Source: Paenibacillus sp. PvR098 (GTDB taxonomy: Bacteria; Bacillota; Bacilli; Paenibacillales; NBRC-103111). Taken from it: 64,000 nucleotides of DNA. Under the pieces are notes generated by a model. That model made no database searches and was not told where the DNA came from. It was given only the letters and a program-made list of their open reading frames with translations. Positions 1-9,242 of the stretch are shown piece after piece. The stretch lies in the NCBI RefSeq assembly GCF_017833255.1, contig NZ_JAFIBU010000001.1:248001-312000 (forward strand). Reading direction: 5' to 3'. How positions within the stretch are numbered: position 1 is the stretch's first letter; each line of letters starts with the position of its first letter. The position numbers and the translations under genes were made by a program.

Positions 1-1
1 T

Positions 2-718
2 GTTTTTTTTATTACGTTGCTCCTGGTGCTCTTCTTTCAATCGTCCTTGAGCCAAATTACGGAAATCGAAGCTCAAGGTCAAGAGCTTGTATCTGCCGAA
101 GAGATTAAGGAAGCCGCCGCAGTGAAGCTGGGGGATCATTTTTTCTCCGTTTCTTCCAGCGGGATCGAAGCAAAGGTAAAGGCTTTGAAAATGGTAGAAT
201 CTGTTAAGGTATCCAAACAATTTCCCGGGCGGATTCTCATTGAAGTGAAGGAATATCCGAAGGTAGCCTATCAGATCGGAGAAGCCGGTCAAATTGAAGC
301 GCTGCTGGCGGACGCTAGTGTCATACCCGTTACGCTTCAGGGCTTTGTACCGGACAAGCCCTTATTGACGGGCTGGGAGAAGGAAGATCCCCTAATGACG
401 AAGCTGTGTCTTGTCATGTCCAAGCTTTCCGCTTCTTATTTTGCCGACGTATCGGAGATCAAGCCAGACCCGAGCGCTTCGTATCCGGACAAGATTAAGA
501 TGTATACACGCTCTCAATTCGAAGTACAGACAACGATAGAGTACCTTCCAGAAAAGATCATTCACTTGAACACCTACATCGCCAACTTAAGAGAAAATAA
601 CCAATCGGGCGGCGTTTTGCGGCTGCTGGAAGCTGATTCCCATACGCCCTTCGATTTAGAAGAGAGCAGCGGGAAGAAAGAGGCTGACAATACTCCGGAT
701 CCTATCGTAATGGATTGA
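2..718 (+). CDS. divIB: Cell division protein DivIB/FtsQ (5' end outside window)
   Basis: Bitopic membrane protein of the divisome that acts with FtsL and DivIC at the septum. The reading frame is open to the left edge, so the cytoplasmic N-terminus is missing. What remains starts in a hydrophobic stretch (LLVLFF), the end of the single membrane helix, followed by the POTRA-type segment (EAQGQELVSAEEIKEAA) and the beta domain with the repeated I-E-V-K-E-YP pattern typical of FtsQ/DivIB. The C-terminal tail is acidic and polar, as in Bacillota DivIB. Its place directly before ftsA-ftsZ supports the call. The true start cannot be chosen from this window. Confidence 0.9.
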   Translation, partial: VFFITLLLVLFFQSSLSQITEIEAQGQELVSAEEIKEAAAVKLGDHFFSVSSSGIEAKVKALKMVESVKVSKQFPGRILIEVKEYPKVAYQIGEAGQIEALLADASVIPVTLQGFVPDKPLLTGWEKEDPLMTKLCLVMSKLSASYFADVSEIKPDPSASYPDKIKMYTRSQFEVQTTIEYLPEKIIHLNTYIANLRENNQSGGVLRLLEADSHTPFDLEESSGKKEADNTPDPIVMD

Positions 719-896
719 AAAAATCCAGCTACTCAACCTCACAAAAAAATGGTAGAATTGTAATTATGGGATATTTTATGCTTATTACGAAAAAAATTGT
801 GAAAAAAAGAGGAAACGAACGAGCCGTGTGGAATAACTACAGGAGGTTTGCTTGCCAAGGCTCATATACATTACATGTCACAGGAGGTGCCACAGG

Positions 897-2141
897 TTGA
901 GCAGCAATGACATCATTGTTAGTTTGGACATCGGTACATCCAAAGTTCGTGCTATTATTGGGGAAGTCGTTAACGGCGCCATTAATATAATTGGAGTTGG
1001 ATCTGCCGACTCGCAGGGAATCCGTAAGGGAGCGATCGTCGATATCGATCAAACGGTTCAGTCGATCCGAAGTGCGGTGGACCATGCGGAGCGGATGGTG
1101 GGCATTCAAATTTCGGAAGTGTATGTAGGCATTTCCGGAAACCATATCTCTTTGCAGACCAGTCACGGCGTAGTGGCTGTGTCGAATGAAGACCGAGAAA
1201 TCGGGGACGATGATATTGAACGCGTCATTCAAGCGGCTAAAGTGATACCTTTGGCTCCGGAGAGGGAAATTATCGGTGTTGTGCCCAATCAGTACGTTGT
1301 TGATGGAACGGATCAAATTCATGATCCCAGAAGCATGATTGGCGTAAGGCTGGAAGTGGAAGCGACGATTGTAACCGGAACAAAAACCGCAATACATAAT
1401 TTACTCCGTGTTGTGGAGAAGTCCGGACTGAAAGTAGCCGGATTGGTTCTAATGTCGCTCGCTGCAGGCCATCTGGCCTTGTCCAAAGATGAGAAGGCGA
1501 TTGGAACCGTATTGGTAGATATCGGTGCGGGAGCAACCACCATCGCCGTTTTTAATGAAAACAATTTGGTTGCGACAGCCACGCTTCCGATCGGCGGAGA
1601 ATATATTACGAATGACATTGCTTATGGTCTCCGGACGCAGGCGGATATCGCAGAGAAAATTAAGCAGAAATTCGGATGCGCACTTGTAGAGCATGCGGCA
1701 GATGATCAAGTGTTTAAGGTGAACCGACTCGGTAGCAATGTGGACAAGGAGTACTCCCAAGTCGATTTGTCAAATATTATCGAGCCTCGCGTACAAGAGA
1801 TTTTTCATTTGATTCAGCTGGAAGTGCAGCGGTTAGGCTTTACGGATCTGCCGGGCGGATATGTATTGTCCGGCGGGACAGTTTCCTTACCGGGTATGCT
1901 GGCTGCTGCGCAATTAGAGCTGGCTACATCTGTTCGAATCGCCGTTCCGGATTTTATCGGTGTCCGGGATCCAGCTTTTACAAGCGGAGTAGGAATCATC
2001 CAATACGCATTTAAATATATGCGCGGCTCCAAGCAAAGCACCGGCGTGAAGAAGCTGGTCAACAAAAAGTCGTCTTCCGGTCAAGAACAGAAGCCATCGG
2101 CCATGGAACGGTTTAAAAATTGGTTAAGCGAATTTATTTGA
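897..2141 (+). CDS. ftsA: Cell division protein FtsA
   Basis: Actin-fold protein that tethers FtsZ to the membrane at the division site. I chose the TTG at 897 ([13 protein letters not shown]) because AGGAGGTG lies 7 bases upstream and FtsA homologues begin here. An in-frame TTG at 852 with its own AGGAGG would add 15 residues that look non-homologous. The first phosphate motif DIGTSKVR is near residue 11 and the second is [14 protein letters not shown]. The extreme C-terminus ([12 protein letters not shown]) is the amphipathic membrane-targeting helix. The length of 414 residues is normal. The 180 bases between divIB and this start hold no gene I can support. Confidence 0.95.
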   Translation: MSSNDIIVSLDIGTSKVRAIIGEVVNGAINIIGVGSADSQGIRKGAIVDIDQTVQSIRSAVDHAERMVGIQISEVYVGISGNHISLQTSHGVVAVSNEDREIGDDDIERVIQAAKVIPLAPEREIIGVVPNQYVVDGTDQIHDPRSMIGVRLEVEATIVTGTKTAIHNLLRVVEKSGLKVAGLVLMSLAAGHLALSKDEKAIGTVLVDIGAGATTIAVFNENNLVATATLPIGGEYITNDIAYGLRTQADIAEKIKQKFGCALVEHAADDQVFKVNRLGSNVDKEYSQVDLSNIIEPRVQEIFHLIQLEVQRLGFTDLPGGYVLSGGTVSLPGMLAAAQLELATSVRIAVPDFIGVRDPAFTSGVGIIQYAFKYMRGSKQSTGVKKLVNKKSSSGQEQKPSAMERFKNWLSEFI

Positions 2142-2190
2142 TCGAAAACAGCTTGCACGATGTAAGCCTAATGAGGGGGAAGACGCTAGT

Positions 2191-3333
2191 ATGTTTGAAT
2201 TTGATGTGGACATGGACCAGTTAGCGAAAATAAAGGTCATCGGCGTCGGCGGAGGCGGCAGCAATGCAGTCAACCGAATGATCGACAACGGCGTGAAGGG
2301 TGTCGAGTTTATTACCGTCAATACGGATGCTCAAGCTCTGCATCTTGCCAAGTCAGAGCAAAGGCTGCAGATCGGGGACAAGCTGACGCGCGGTCTCGGA
2401 GCTGGAGCAAACCCGGAGGTTGGCAAGAAGGCCGCGGAAGAATCTCGTGAATTGATAATGAATGCCCTGAAGGGTTCCGATATGGTGTTTGTTACTGCGG
2501 GTATGGGTGGCGGTACAGGAACGGGTGCTGCTCCGGTCATTGCCGAAATTGCCAAGGAATGCGGCGCTTTAACGGTAGGTGTTGTTACAAGGCCTTTCAC
2601 GTTCGAAGGCCGCAAGCGGCACATGCAGGCAGAACAGGGGATCGCAGCCCTGAAGGAAAAGGTCGACACGTTGATCGTTATTCCGAATGACCGTTTGCTT
2701 GAAATCGTAGATAAGAAGACTCCGATGCTTGAAGCGTTCCGCGAAGCGGATAACGTGCTTCGCCAAGGGGTTCAAGGGATCTCCGACTTGATCGCGGTTC
2801 CCGGACTTATTAACCTTGACTTTGCCGATGTAAAGACCATTATGACGGAGCGCGGCTCGGCGCTAATGGGAATCGGCGTAGCTACTGGTGAGAACCGTGC
2901 TGCTGAAGCGGCGAAGAAAGCGATCTGTTCTCCGCTGCTCGAGACTTCCATTGACGGTGCACGAGGCGTGCTGATGAACATTACCGGCGGCATCAACCTG
3001 TCGCTTTATGAAGTGAATGAGGCAGCCGATATCGTAGCTTCCGCATCAGATATGGAAGTGAACATGATTTTTGGTGCCGTCATCGACGAAACCCTGAAGG
3101 ATGAAATTATTGTTACGGTCATTGCTACAGGATTCGAGCATAAGCCTGCTCCGACCCCGGGTGCAAGAAAGCCTGCGGGCGCAACATCTTCTGCGGGGAG
3201 TACACAGCAGGAAGCATCGGATTCCAGAGTGGGCAATCTCCGTCCTTTCGGTGGAGGACAGACATCTAACGATCAGCTGGATATTCCGGCCTTCTTGCGG
3301 AATCGCAATCGTGGCGGCGGTATCGACAAGTAA
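2191..3333 (+). CDS. ftsZ: Cell division GTPase FtsZ
   Basis: Tubulin-like GTPase that forms the Z-ring. ATG at 2191 follows GAGGGGGAAG at a good distance, 49 bases after ftsA. The nucleotide-binding start [13 protein letters not shown] is at residues 18-30 and the tubulin signature GGGTGTG at 106-112. [10 protein letters not shown] and the T7-loop region NLDFADVK follow. After a Pro/Ala/Ser-rich linker from about residue 315 comes the conserved tail [12 protein letters not shown], which binds FtsA, SepF and other partners. All catalytic landmarks are intact and the 380-residue length is typical. Transcription probably ends at the hairpin just downstream. Confidence 0.98.
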   Translation: MFEFDVDMDQLAKIKVIGVGGGGSNAVNRMIDNGVKGVEFITVNTDAQALHLAKSEQRLQIGDKLTRGLGAGANPEVGKKAAEESRELIMNALKGSDMVFVTAGMGGGTGTGAAPVIAEIAKECGALTVGVVTRPFTFEGRKRHMQAEQGIAALKEKVDTLIVIPNDRLLEIVDKKTPMLEAFREADNVLRQGVQGISDLIAVPGLINLDFADVKTIMTERGSALMGIGVATGENRAAEAAKKAICSPLLETSIDGARGVLMNITGGINLSLYEVNEAADIVASASDMEVNMIFGAVIDETLKDEIIVTVIATGFEHKPAPTPGARKPAGATSSAGSTQQEASDSRVGNLRPFGGGQTSNDQLDIPAFLRNRNRGGGIDK

Positions 3334-3357
3334 ACCCAATACGTTAAGCAATAACGA

Positions 3358-3392
3358 ACAGCCGTCTCGGCAATCAGAGGCGGCTGTTTTTT
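3358..3392 (+). terminator. Rho-independent terminator after ftsZ
   Basis: An 11-base stem (ACAGCCGTCTC with GAGGCGGCTGT, one G-T pair) with a short loop is followed by a run of T. It separates the division operon from the sporulation genes. Confidence 0.9.
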
Positions 3393-3491
3393 ATATGTAC
3401 AACCCCTTAAACGAAGCCCCTATCATCCTCAAAAAAGCTTTCCAATCGTTTCCCATATACGACAAAAAAAGTCACCTGCTATCGGCATGTT

Positions 3492-3524
3492 TAGACAGAC
3501 TTTGGAATAGGATTGCTATATACT
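3492..3524 (+). promoter_or_regulatory. Candidate spoIIG promoter with over-long spacer
   Basis: TAGACA (3492-3497) and TATACT (3519-3524) are 21 bases apart and lie about 47 bases before spoIIGA. In B. subtilis the spoIIG promoter is a sigma-A promoter with an abnormally long spacer that needs Spo0A~P, so the spacing here is meaningful. A 6-of-7 match to the 0A box (TACGACA, near 3457) is upstream. Both calls are by eye. Confidence 0.5.
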
Positions 3525-3571
3525 TGTCTCATTCGCGACTGAGAGGGACAGATGGCAGGAGGTTGCGGAAA

Positions 3572-4480
3572 ATGATCGTGTATATCGATGTCATTTTCCT
3601 GTTTAACGTGTTGATTGACGGTGTTTTACTATGGACGACGGCTTGGTCGCGTAAGCTGCACTTTCGTTGGTGGAGACTCGGGCTTTCCGCAGCGATTGGC
3701 GGCAGCTACGCGATCATGCTTTTTTTTCCGCCGCTGTCGTTCTTATACACGTTTGCGGTCAAGTTTATGCTGTCCTTGCTGATGCTGCTCACGGCGTTTG
3801 GATTCGGGGGATTACAGCATTTCGTGCGAAATCTCGGGGCGTTTTACCTCATTAATTTCGCTGCGGCTGGTGGGGTTGTCGGGTTCGTGTACTTTTGGCA
3901 ATCTTCGGGCGAATTTGTACAAGGAATTTTGATCAGCCGGGATCTGAAGGTGACGCTTCCGCTGCTGCTGTTCTCGATTCCTTTTACCTTATGGATTTAT
4001 CGACAAGTGACGCAGGCGCTGAGACGGAAGCAGGTGCTGACGACATATATCGTCAAGGTGGACGTACATATTGACGATTTCGCATCCACCTGCACCGGGC
4101 TGATCGATACGGGAAATCAGCTTTATGATCCTTTAACGAAGACGCCAGTCATGGTGATGGAGGCTGCACAATGGGGAGAGCACATTCCGGAAGCGTGGAT
4201 GGTCAAAATACGGCGCGCCGAAGTCGATCAATTGGTTTCCTCGATCGGAACGGAGCCTTTTATATGGCAGGATCGGCTGAGGCTGGTCCCTTATCGGGGG
4301 GTGAACCGCAGCACGCAATTTATGCTGGCGATTAAACCGGATCGGGTCGTCATTACAACGGAAGGCAAACAGATTGAGACGATGAAGGTGTTGATTGGTC
4401 TTGACGGCGGCCGGCTCAGCTCGGATAATGCCTACCAGGCCATTATTCATCCGGCACTGATGGAGAGCGTTCAATCTTAA
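3572..4480 (+). CDS. spoIIGA: Sporulation sigma-E processing protease SpoIIGA
   Basis: Membrane-embedded aspartic protease that removes the pro-sequence of sigma-E in the mother cell after a signal from the forespore. ATG 3572 has AGGAGG at 3557-3562, and homologues start [16 protein letters not shown]; the longer open frame upstream is not conserved. Residues 1-150 contain about five hydrophobic helices. The soluble C-terminal half has the aspartic-protease-like motif [14 protein letters not shown], and the C-terminal [18 protein letters not shown] is characteristic. The length of 302 residues fits the family. sigE follows after 71 bases, the standard substrate-protease pair. Confidence 0.95.
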   Translation: MIVYIDVIFLFNVLIDGVLLWTTAWSRKLHFRWWRLGLSAAIGGSYAIMLFFPPLSFLYTFAVKFMLSLLMLLTAFGFGGLQHFVRNLGAFYLINFAAAGGVVGFVYFWQSSGEFVQGILISRDLKVTLPLLLFSIPFTLWIYRQVTQALRRKQVLTTYIVKVDVHIDDFASTCTGLIDTGNQLYDPLTKTPVMVMEAAQWGEHIPEAWMVKIRRAEVDQLVSSIGTEPFIWQDRLRLVPYRGVNRSTQFMLAIKPDRVVITTEGKQIETMKVLIGLDGGRLSSDNAYQAIIHPALMESVQS

Positions 4481-4551
4481 GACATGAACGGATTGAGTCA
4501 TGCTCAACCAGCCCGCATAAATCATCTGTACCGAATAGGAGGAAGCGTAAT

Positions 4552-5274
4552 ATGTTAGTCAAGTGGAAGCTGATGATGCAGATATTGTATTTCCGACTTT
4601 TGCTGCTGCTCGGGCTTAAGGGAGAAGAGATTTACTACATCGGAGGAAGCGAAGCGCTGCCGCCCCCGCTCACCCGCGAAGAGGAAGAATATTTGCTTGA
4701 GAAGCTTCCGTCTGGTGATTCAGCTATTCGGGGGATGCTGATCGAGCGGAACCTCCGGCTTGTAGTTTACATTGCACGTAAGTTTGAAAATACGGGGATT
4801 AACATTGAAGACCTCGTATCGATTGGTGCGATCGGTTTGATTAAAGCTGTAAATACGTTCGACCCGGAGAAAAAAATAAAGTTAGCCACATACGCTTCCC
4901 GCTGTATCGAGAATGAAATCTTAATGTACCTCCGCCGCAACAGCAAAATTCGTACGGAGGTATCCTTCGACGAACCCTTAAACATCGACTGGGATGGTAA
5001 CGAGCTGCTGCTCTCGGATGTGCTTGGAACCGAGAACGACACGATTTATCGTAATATCGAGGAGCAGGTGGACCGCAAGCTGCTGCATAAAGCGCTGGAT
5101 AAGCTATCGGAGCGGGAGAGGATCATCATGGAGCTGCGCTTTGGTTTGCAGGATGGTCAGGAAAAGACGCAAAAGGATGTTGCCGATATGCTGGGTATTT
5201 CACAATCTTATATTTCCCGACTGGAAAAGCGTATTATTAAGCGGCTCCGTAAGGAATTTAATAAAATGGTGTAA
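4552..5274 (+). CDS. sigE: RNA polymerase sporulation sigma factor sigma-E (pro-form)
   Basis: Early mother-cell sigma factor. ATG 4552 follows AGGAGGAAGCGTAAT. The first 27-29 residues form the hydrophobic/basic pro-sequence ([20 protein letters not shown]), followed by the near-invariant [13 protein letters not shown] at the SpoIIGA cleavage region. Region 2 ([31 protein letters not shown]) and region 4 ([18 protein letters not shown], a helix-turn-helix near [10 protein letters not shown]) are complete. The length of 240 residues matches Bacillota SigE. It is co-transcribed with spoIIGA. Confidence 0.98.
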   Translation: MLVKWKLMMQILYFRLLLLLGLKGEEIYYIGGSEALPPPLTREEEEYLLEKLPSGDSAIRGMLIERNLRLVVYIARKFENTGINIEDLVSIGAIGLIKAVNTFDPEKKIKLATYASRCIENEILMYLRRNSKIRTEVSFDEPLNIDWDGNELLLSDVLGTENDTIYRNIEEQVDRKLLHKALDKLSERERIIMELRFGLQDGQEKTQKDVADMLGISQSYISRLEKRIIKRLRKEFNKMV

Positions 5275-5399
5275 ACTGGTAATGTGTTTTTTTAGTCAAT
5301 TATGAAAGCGAAATCTTCCTTACCGGGTATGACTTTAGATGGTTTTGCACACTCCGCAGCGTGGCCGGGGGGACCGAAGTCGGCGCATAAAAAAAACTA

Positions 5400-5449
5400 C
5401 CAAGGAGATAATTAACAATAATGTTTCTCCTTGGGAGGTAATCGCGGTG
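5400..5449 (+). promoter_or_regulatory. sigG leader hairpin touching the ribosome binding site
   Basis: CCAAGGAGA (5400-5408) pairs perfectly with TCTCCTTGG (5426-5434) across a 17-base loop. The last two bases of the 3' arm are the first bases of the sigG Shine-Dalgarno GGGAGGT (5433-5439), and the start codon is GTG (5447). Such a fold would be expected to dampen translation; a hairpin in the sigG leader together with a GUG start is also reported for B. subtilis, as I recall it. Confidence 0.7.
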
Positions 5450-6229
5450 ACCCGAAACAAAGTCGAAATATGCGGCGTCGATACGGCAAAGCTTCCGGTT
5501 TTGACCAATGCGGAAATGCGTGAACTTTTCGTTCAGCTGCAAACGAATAATGAACGATCTGCAAGAGAGAAATTAGTCAACGGCAACCTTAGGTTGGTGC
5601 TGAGCGTTATCCAGCGCTTCAACAACCGGGGGGAATATGTCGACGATCTGTTTCAGGTAGGCTGTATCGGACTGATGAAGGCGATTGATAATTTTGATTT
5701 GGGCCAGAATGTTAAGTTTTCCACCTATGCGGTACCAATGATTATCGGTGAGATTCGTCGTTATTTACGGGATAACAACCCGATTCGAGTCTCCCGGTCC
5801 TTGCGGGACATCGCTTATAAAGCGCTGCAGGTACGGGATCAGCTCACCAACCAGAATTCGCGTGAGCCCACGATATATGAAATTTCCGAAGTGCTGAACG
5901 TGCCAAAGGAGGATGTGGTATTCGCGCTCGACGCCATTCAAGATCCGGTATCATTGTTCGAGCCGATCTATCATGACGGCGGCGATCCAATCTATGTGAT
6001 GGATCAAATCAGCGACGACCGCAACAAAGACGTTTCCTGGATTGAAGGCATAGCTCTTCGGGAGGCGATGCGCAAGCTGAATGACCGAGAGAAAATGATT
6101 TTATCTATGCGCTTCTTCGATGGGAAAACGCAGATGGAGGTGGCCGACGAGATCGGCATCTCACAGGCACAAGTATCCCGGCTGGAGAAGTCGGCGATAT
6201 CACAAATGCAAAAGCACGTGAAAAACTAA
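5447..6229 (+). CDS. sigG: RNA polymerase sporulation sigma factor sigma-G
   Basis: Late forespore sigma factor. GTG 5447 is chosen because the conserved N-terminus (TRNKVEICGVDTAKLPVL) begins exactly there and GGGAGGT sits 7 bases upstream; the frame is open further upstream but has no conserved sequence. The 260-residue length equals B. subtilis SigG. Region 2 (NLRLVLSVIQRFNNRGEYVD, DLFQVGCIGLMKAIDNFD), region 3 (NPIRVSRSLRDIAYKALQ) and region 4 (LNDREKMILSMRFFDGKTQ) are intact. The 172-base gap after sigE carries the leader hairpin; I saw no convincing sigma-F or sigma-G promoter by eye. Confidence 0.98.
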   Translation: MTRNKVEICGVDTAKLPVLTNAEMRELFVQLQTNNERSAREKLVNGNLRLVLSVIQRFNNRGEYVDDLFQVGCIGLMKAIDNFDLGQNVKFSTYAVPMIIGEIRRYLRDNNPIRVSRSLRDIAYKALQVRDQLTNQNSREPTIYEISEVLNVPKEDVVFALDAIQDPVSLFEPIYHDGGDPIYVMDQISDDRNKDVSWIEGIALREAMRKLNDREKMILSMRFFDGKTQMEVADEIGISQAQVSRLEKSAISQMQKHVKN

Positions 6230-6250
6230 AACTCTCTCTTTCGAAACTCC

Positions 6251-6287
6251 GACCTGACCCACATCTTATAGGGTACGGTCTTTTTTT
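6251..6287 (+). terminator. Terminator after sigG
   Basis: GACCTGACCC and GGGTACGGTC form a stem with a two-base internal mismatch, followed by seven T. It lies just after the sigG stop codon. Confidence 0.75.
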
Positions 6288-6383
6288 ATTCCAGCAAGGT
6301 ATTTTATTGAGGTTTCTCATATAATAATAAAAAAGGCAGTGACGCAAAACTTATCCAAGCCTTCTTCGGTGGTGGAAAACAGC

Positions 6384-6683
6384 GTGAAACTATCCGACTT
6401 TCAAATGAAGGATGTCATCAATATTGTAGACGGCAAAAAGCTGGGTCAGATTAGCGATTTGGAGCTGGATTTGTGGCATGGCCGGATCGAGGCCATTGTT
6501 GTACCGAATGGAACTCGTTTCTTCGGTCTGCTAGGCGGCGGAACGGATGTGATCATCCCTTGGGAGAATATCGTGAAGATCGGGTTGGACGTTGTGCTCG
6601 TTAAGCTGGAGGATATACGAAGCTACCGACGGCAGGACAGGACGGATCTGGCTTATGAATCTTACCGAGAATACCGCGGTTAA
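6384..6683 (+). CDS. ylmC: YlmC/YmxH family PRC-barrel protein
   Basis: Small PRC-barrel protein of the YlmC/YmxH family, often found near sigG or in ylm clusters; its biochemical role is not established. Landmarks are KLSDFQMKDVINIVDGKKLG at the N-terminus, the DLELDLWHGRIEAIVVP strand pair and IIPWENIVKIGLDVVLVKL. I prefer GTG 6384 (99 residues) because homologues start at this point, although the Shine-Dalgarno (GGTGG) is weak. An upstream in-frame GTG at 6339 would add 15 residues (TQNLSKPSSVVENS) that look non-conserved. The charged tail after residue 82 is extra relative to B. subtilis YlmC. Confidence 0.85.
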   Translation: MKLSDFQMKDVINIVDGKKLGQISDLELDLWHGRIEAIVVPNGTRFFGLLGGGTDVIIPWENIVKIGLDVVLVKLEDIRSYRRQDRTDLAYESYREYRG

Positions 6684-6810
6684 TACGGTGAATCCGGAGT
6701 TGGCTTTCGAATTCTCGCTAGAGGTGTTCTACTTTGCCTGATAGCAGGACAGGATGCTCTTTTTTTTCGTTTCGTGTATACTTGTTAATAATCTGAGTAC
6801 AGGGGATGGG

Positions 6811-7686
6811 ATGGAGATGCAAACGTCGGAACCTTTCGTTCTGGATAAAGCCGATAACGGCTGCGGGCTGCTGAGACTCACGAGCTTGATGAGCTCGAAT
6901 CCAAGGCTGACTGCCGGATTTACGACACGGAGCGGCGGAGTGAGCGGTGGGGCTTTTGACAGCTTGAATTGCGGACTCCATGTGGCAGACGCTCCAGAGG
7001 ATGTTGTGGAGAACCGCAGAAGGCTGGCAGAAGCGCTTGCCGTGCCTTTTGAGGCTTGTACATATGCGGAGCAGGTGCACGGCAAAGAGATCCAGATGGT
7101 AACGAAGCAGCAGCGCGGTGCAGGTAACGATTCTAGAGAGCGGGCACTACAGGCCAAAGATGGCTTTATTACGAACGAGCCGGGAGTATTCTTGCACGCG
7201 CTCTTTGCCGATTGTGTGCCGCTTTATTTCTATGATCCTGTTCATAAGGCAGTAGGCTTAGCCCATGCGGGCTGGAAGGGGACGGCCCTTGGCATTGCCA
7301 AAGCGGTACCCGAGGCGATGAGTGCTGCTTATGGGACCAAGCCCCGTGACCTGAAAGCTGCCATTGGACCGTCCATAGGCATGTGCTGCTATGAAGTGGA
7401 CGATGCTGTTATTTCACGAATGGATAGAGTCATTAAAGAACTTACGCTGATGTCCGGTTATGAACACGAGGGAGAAGTCCCGCTCTATGTAAAAAAAGCA
7501 AACGGAAAATATAATTTAAACTTGCAACAAATAAACCGACAAATTATGATGAAAGCAGGAATTTTGCCATCAAATATCGAAATAACTGGTTTATGCACAA
7601 GCTGTCGACTCGACTTGTTTTACTCGCATCGTAAGGAAGGCGGATCAACAGGTCGTATGGCCGCATGGATCGGTTTGCGGGAATAG
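6811..7686 (+). CDS. pgeF: Peptidoglycan editing factor PgeF / purine nucleoside phosphorylase-like (YlmD, DUF152)
   Basis: Member of the YfiH/YlmD family. Members have been reported with purine nucleoside phosphorylase/adenosine deaminase activity, and E. coli PgeF (YfiH) with a role in removing wrong amino acids from cell wall precursors. Conserved metal-site motifs are present: the ADCVPLYFYDP strand, GLAHAGWKGTALG, IGPSIGMCCYEVDD and CTSCRLDLFYSHRKEGG. ATG 6811 lies after AGGGG; ATG 6817 is an alternative. It begins the run pgeF-ylmE-sepF-ylmG-ylmH-divIVA, as in Bacillus. A T-rich stretch at 6752-6766 precedes it, but I do not see a strong terminator stem. Confidence 0.9.
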   Translation: MEMQTSEPFVLDKADNGCGLLRLTSLMSSNPRLTAGFTTRSGGVSGGAFDSLNCGLHVADAPEDVVENRRRLAEALAVPFEACTYAEQVHGKEIQMVTKQQRGAGNDSRERALQAKDGFITNEPGVFLHALFADCVPLYFYDPVHKAVGLAHAGWKGTALGIAKAVPEAMSAAYGTKPRDLKAAIGPSIGMCCYEVDDAVISRMDRVIKELTLMSGYEHEGEVPLYVKKANGKYNLNLQQINRQIMMKAGILPSNIEITGLCTSCRLDLFYSHRKEGGSTGRMAAWIGLRE

Positions 7687-7760
7687 TTTTGAGGAGCCCT
7701 TCGGGATTTGGGGTTTCGTCAACTTAAGGTTTGACGCAGCCGGGAGGTAGGTGAATACGT

Positions 7761-8453
7761 ATGGTGGCCATAGAGCTGGAAACAAGGATCAACGAAGTAA
7801 AAGGGAAGGTAGCTGCAGCGTGCGCGCGTGTAGGAAGGAAACCTAACGATGTAGGGATCATTGCCGTAACCAAGTACGTATCGCTAGCTACGACAGGTCG
7901 AGTGCTGGAGCAGGGCCTCACGGATATCGGAGAAAACCGCTGGCAGGATGCGGCGGCCAAATGGGAAGCTTTCGGCGATCAAGGAACATGGCATTTTATC
8001 GGACATCTCCAAACAAATAAAGTAAAGGATGTTGTCGGACGTTTCGCCTATATCCATTCGTTGGACAGGCTGTCGCTTGCCAAAGAGATAGAAAAGAAAG
8101 CGGCTTCCCTAGGAATGGAAGTGCCCTGCTTCATCCAGCTTAACGTATCCGGGGAAGAAACCAAATACGGGCTGCAGCCGGAAGCGTTGGTTGATTTCGT
8201 CAAAGAAATTCGCGAATATCGTCATATCCGGATCGCAGGCTTGATGACGATGGCGCCTTATGAGGCAGAAGCGGAACAAACCCGCCCGGTATTCCGGGGA
8301 TTAAGGGAATGGCGTGACCGGCTGAACGAGGAAGCTTTGCTCGATTACGAAATTACACATTTGTCGATGGGAATGTCTAACGACTTCGAAGTAGCTGTTG
8401 AAGAAGGAGCTACTTGGGTGCGTCTCGGTTCAATTCTGGTGGGTAAAGAGTAA
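7761..8453 (+). CDS. ylmE: PLP homeostasis protein, YggS/YlmE family
   Basis: Pyridoxal-phosphate-binding protein with an alanine-racemase-like TIM barrel and no known catalytic turnover; the family keeps PLP levels in balance. The PLP lysine is in AVTKYVS (near residue 38). Other family motifs are WHFIGHLQTNKVKDV, the GLMTMAPYE strand and SMGMSNDFEVAVEEGATWVR, which holds the phosphate-binding site, and the C-terminal RLGSILVG. ATG 7761 lies downstream of GGGAGGT. The length of 230 residues is usual. sepF follows after 33 bases. Confidence 0.93.
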   Translation: MVAIELETRINEVKGKVAAACARVGRKPNDVGIIAVTKYVSLATTGRVLEQGLTDIGENRWQDAAAKWEAFGDQGTWHFIGHLQTNKVKDVVGRFAYIHSLDRLSLAKEIEKKAASLGMEVPCFIQLNVSGEETKYGLQPEALVDFVKEIREYRHIRIAGLMTMAPYEAEAEQTRPVFRGLREWRDRLNEEALLDYEITHLSMGMSNDFEVAVEEGATWVRLGSILVGKE

Positions 8454-8486
8454 GGAGAGGGCATCATCATTTAAGGAGGAGAGGAC

Positions 8487-8912
8487 ATGGGCGTAATGAA
8501 CAAATTTATGAATTTGATCGGTTTACAGGACGAAGAAGAAGTAGTGGAGCGCGAACGCATCGTAGAGCAGCATGAAGAAGTTGAAACCTCAGCGCAAGAT
8601 ACACGTAAACATAAGGGGAACGTTGTGAGCATACACTCACAAAAAAATGTTCGGGTCGTACTGAATGAGCCTCGTACGTATGAGGAGACCCAGGAGATTG
8701 CCGATCATTTGCGTTCCCGGCGTTCGGTAGTGGTTAATTTGCATCGTGTTCGTCCAGACCAAGCGACCCGAATCGTCGACTTTTTGAGCGGTACAGTGTA
8801 TGCGCTGAGCGGCTCAATATCAAAAATTGGCCCCAACATCTTTTTGTGTACTCCGGATACCGTTGAAATTCACGGTTCCATTTCGGAAATCATGAATCAT
8901 GATGAAGGGTAG
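8487..8912 (+). CDS. sepF: Cell division protein SepF
   Basis: Septum-associated protein that binds the FtsZ tail and the membrane and arranges FtsZ filaments. ATG 8487 follows AAGGAGGAGAGGAC, a near-perfect site. The N-terminal amphipathic membrane anchor ([18 protein letters not shown]) is followed by an acidic variable linker and then the conserved core: [26 protein letters not shown], the [13 protein letters not shown] helix-strand and [11 protein letters not shown]. The length of 141 residues is typical. It sits in the standard ylm context. Confidence 0.96.
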   Translation: MGVMNKFMNLIGLQDEEEVVERERIVEQHEEVETSAQDTRKHKGNVVSIHSQKNVRVVLNEPRTYEETQEIADHLRSRRSVVVNLHRVRPDQATRIVDFLSGTVYALSGSISKIGPNIFLCTPDTVEIHGSISEIMNHDEG

Positions 8913-8941
8913 CCCCCACTATACTAAACGAGGTGAACAGC

Positions 8942-9202
8942 TTGATTGAGGGTTACATACGCACTCTAGTCGATATTTACCAATACGTGCTCATCGCCTA
9001 TATTTTGCTCTCCTGGCTGCCGAATGCGAGAGAAAGCTTTATCGGGGAATTTCTGGGGAAGCTCTGCGAGCCCTACTTGGGTATCTTCCGCCGCTTTATT
9101 CCTCCGATCGGCGGGATGATCGATATTTCTCCAATCGTCGCACTCATTGCGCTTAGGTTCGTAGGCGAAGGGATCGTTGCTATCGTTTCCGCCATTTTTT
9201 AG
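8942..9202 (+). CDS. ylmG: YggT-family membrane protein YlmG
   Basis: Small integral membrane protein of the YggT/YlmG family, linked to division loci in bacteria and to plastid organisation; exact role unknown. Two hydrophobic segments frame the conserved motif (SWLPNARES, FLGKLCEPYLGIFRRFIPPI). I prefer TTG 8942 since AGGTG at 8931-8935 is placed correctly for it; GTG 8933 would overlap that Shine-Dalgarno. The protein is 86 residues long. It lies 29 bases after sepF in the same run. Confidence 0.88.
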   Translation: MIEGYIRTLVDIYQYVLIAYILLSWLPNARESFIGEFLGKLCEPYLGIFRRFIPPIGGMIDISPIVALIALRFVGEGIVAIVSAIF

Positions 9203-9242
9203 GCAGGTTAGCAGTGGCTTGATTTGAAGGAGATTTTCATTA

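Noticed and set aside
715..900. 61-codon open frame between divIB and ftsA
   Set aside because: No good ribosome binding site at its start, overlaps the ftsA start, and no conserved sequence.
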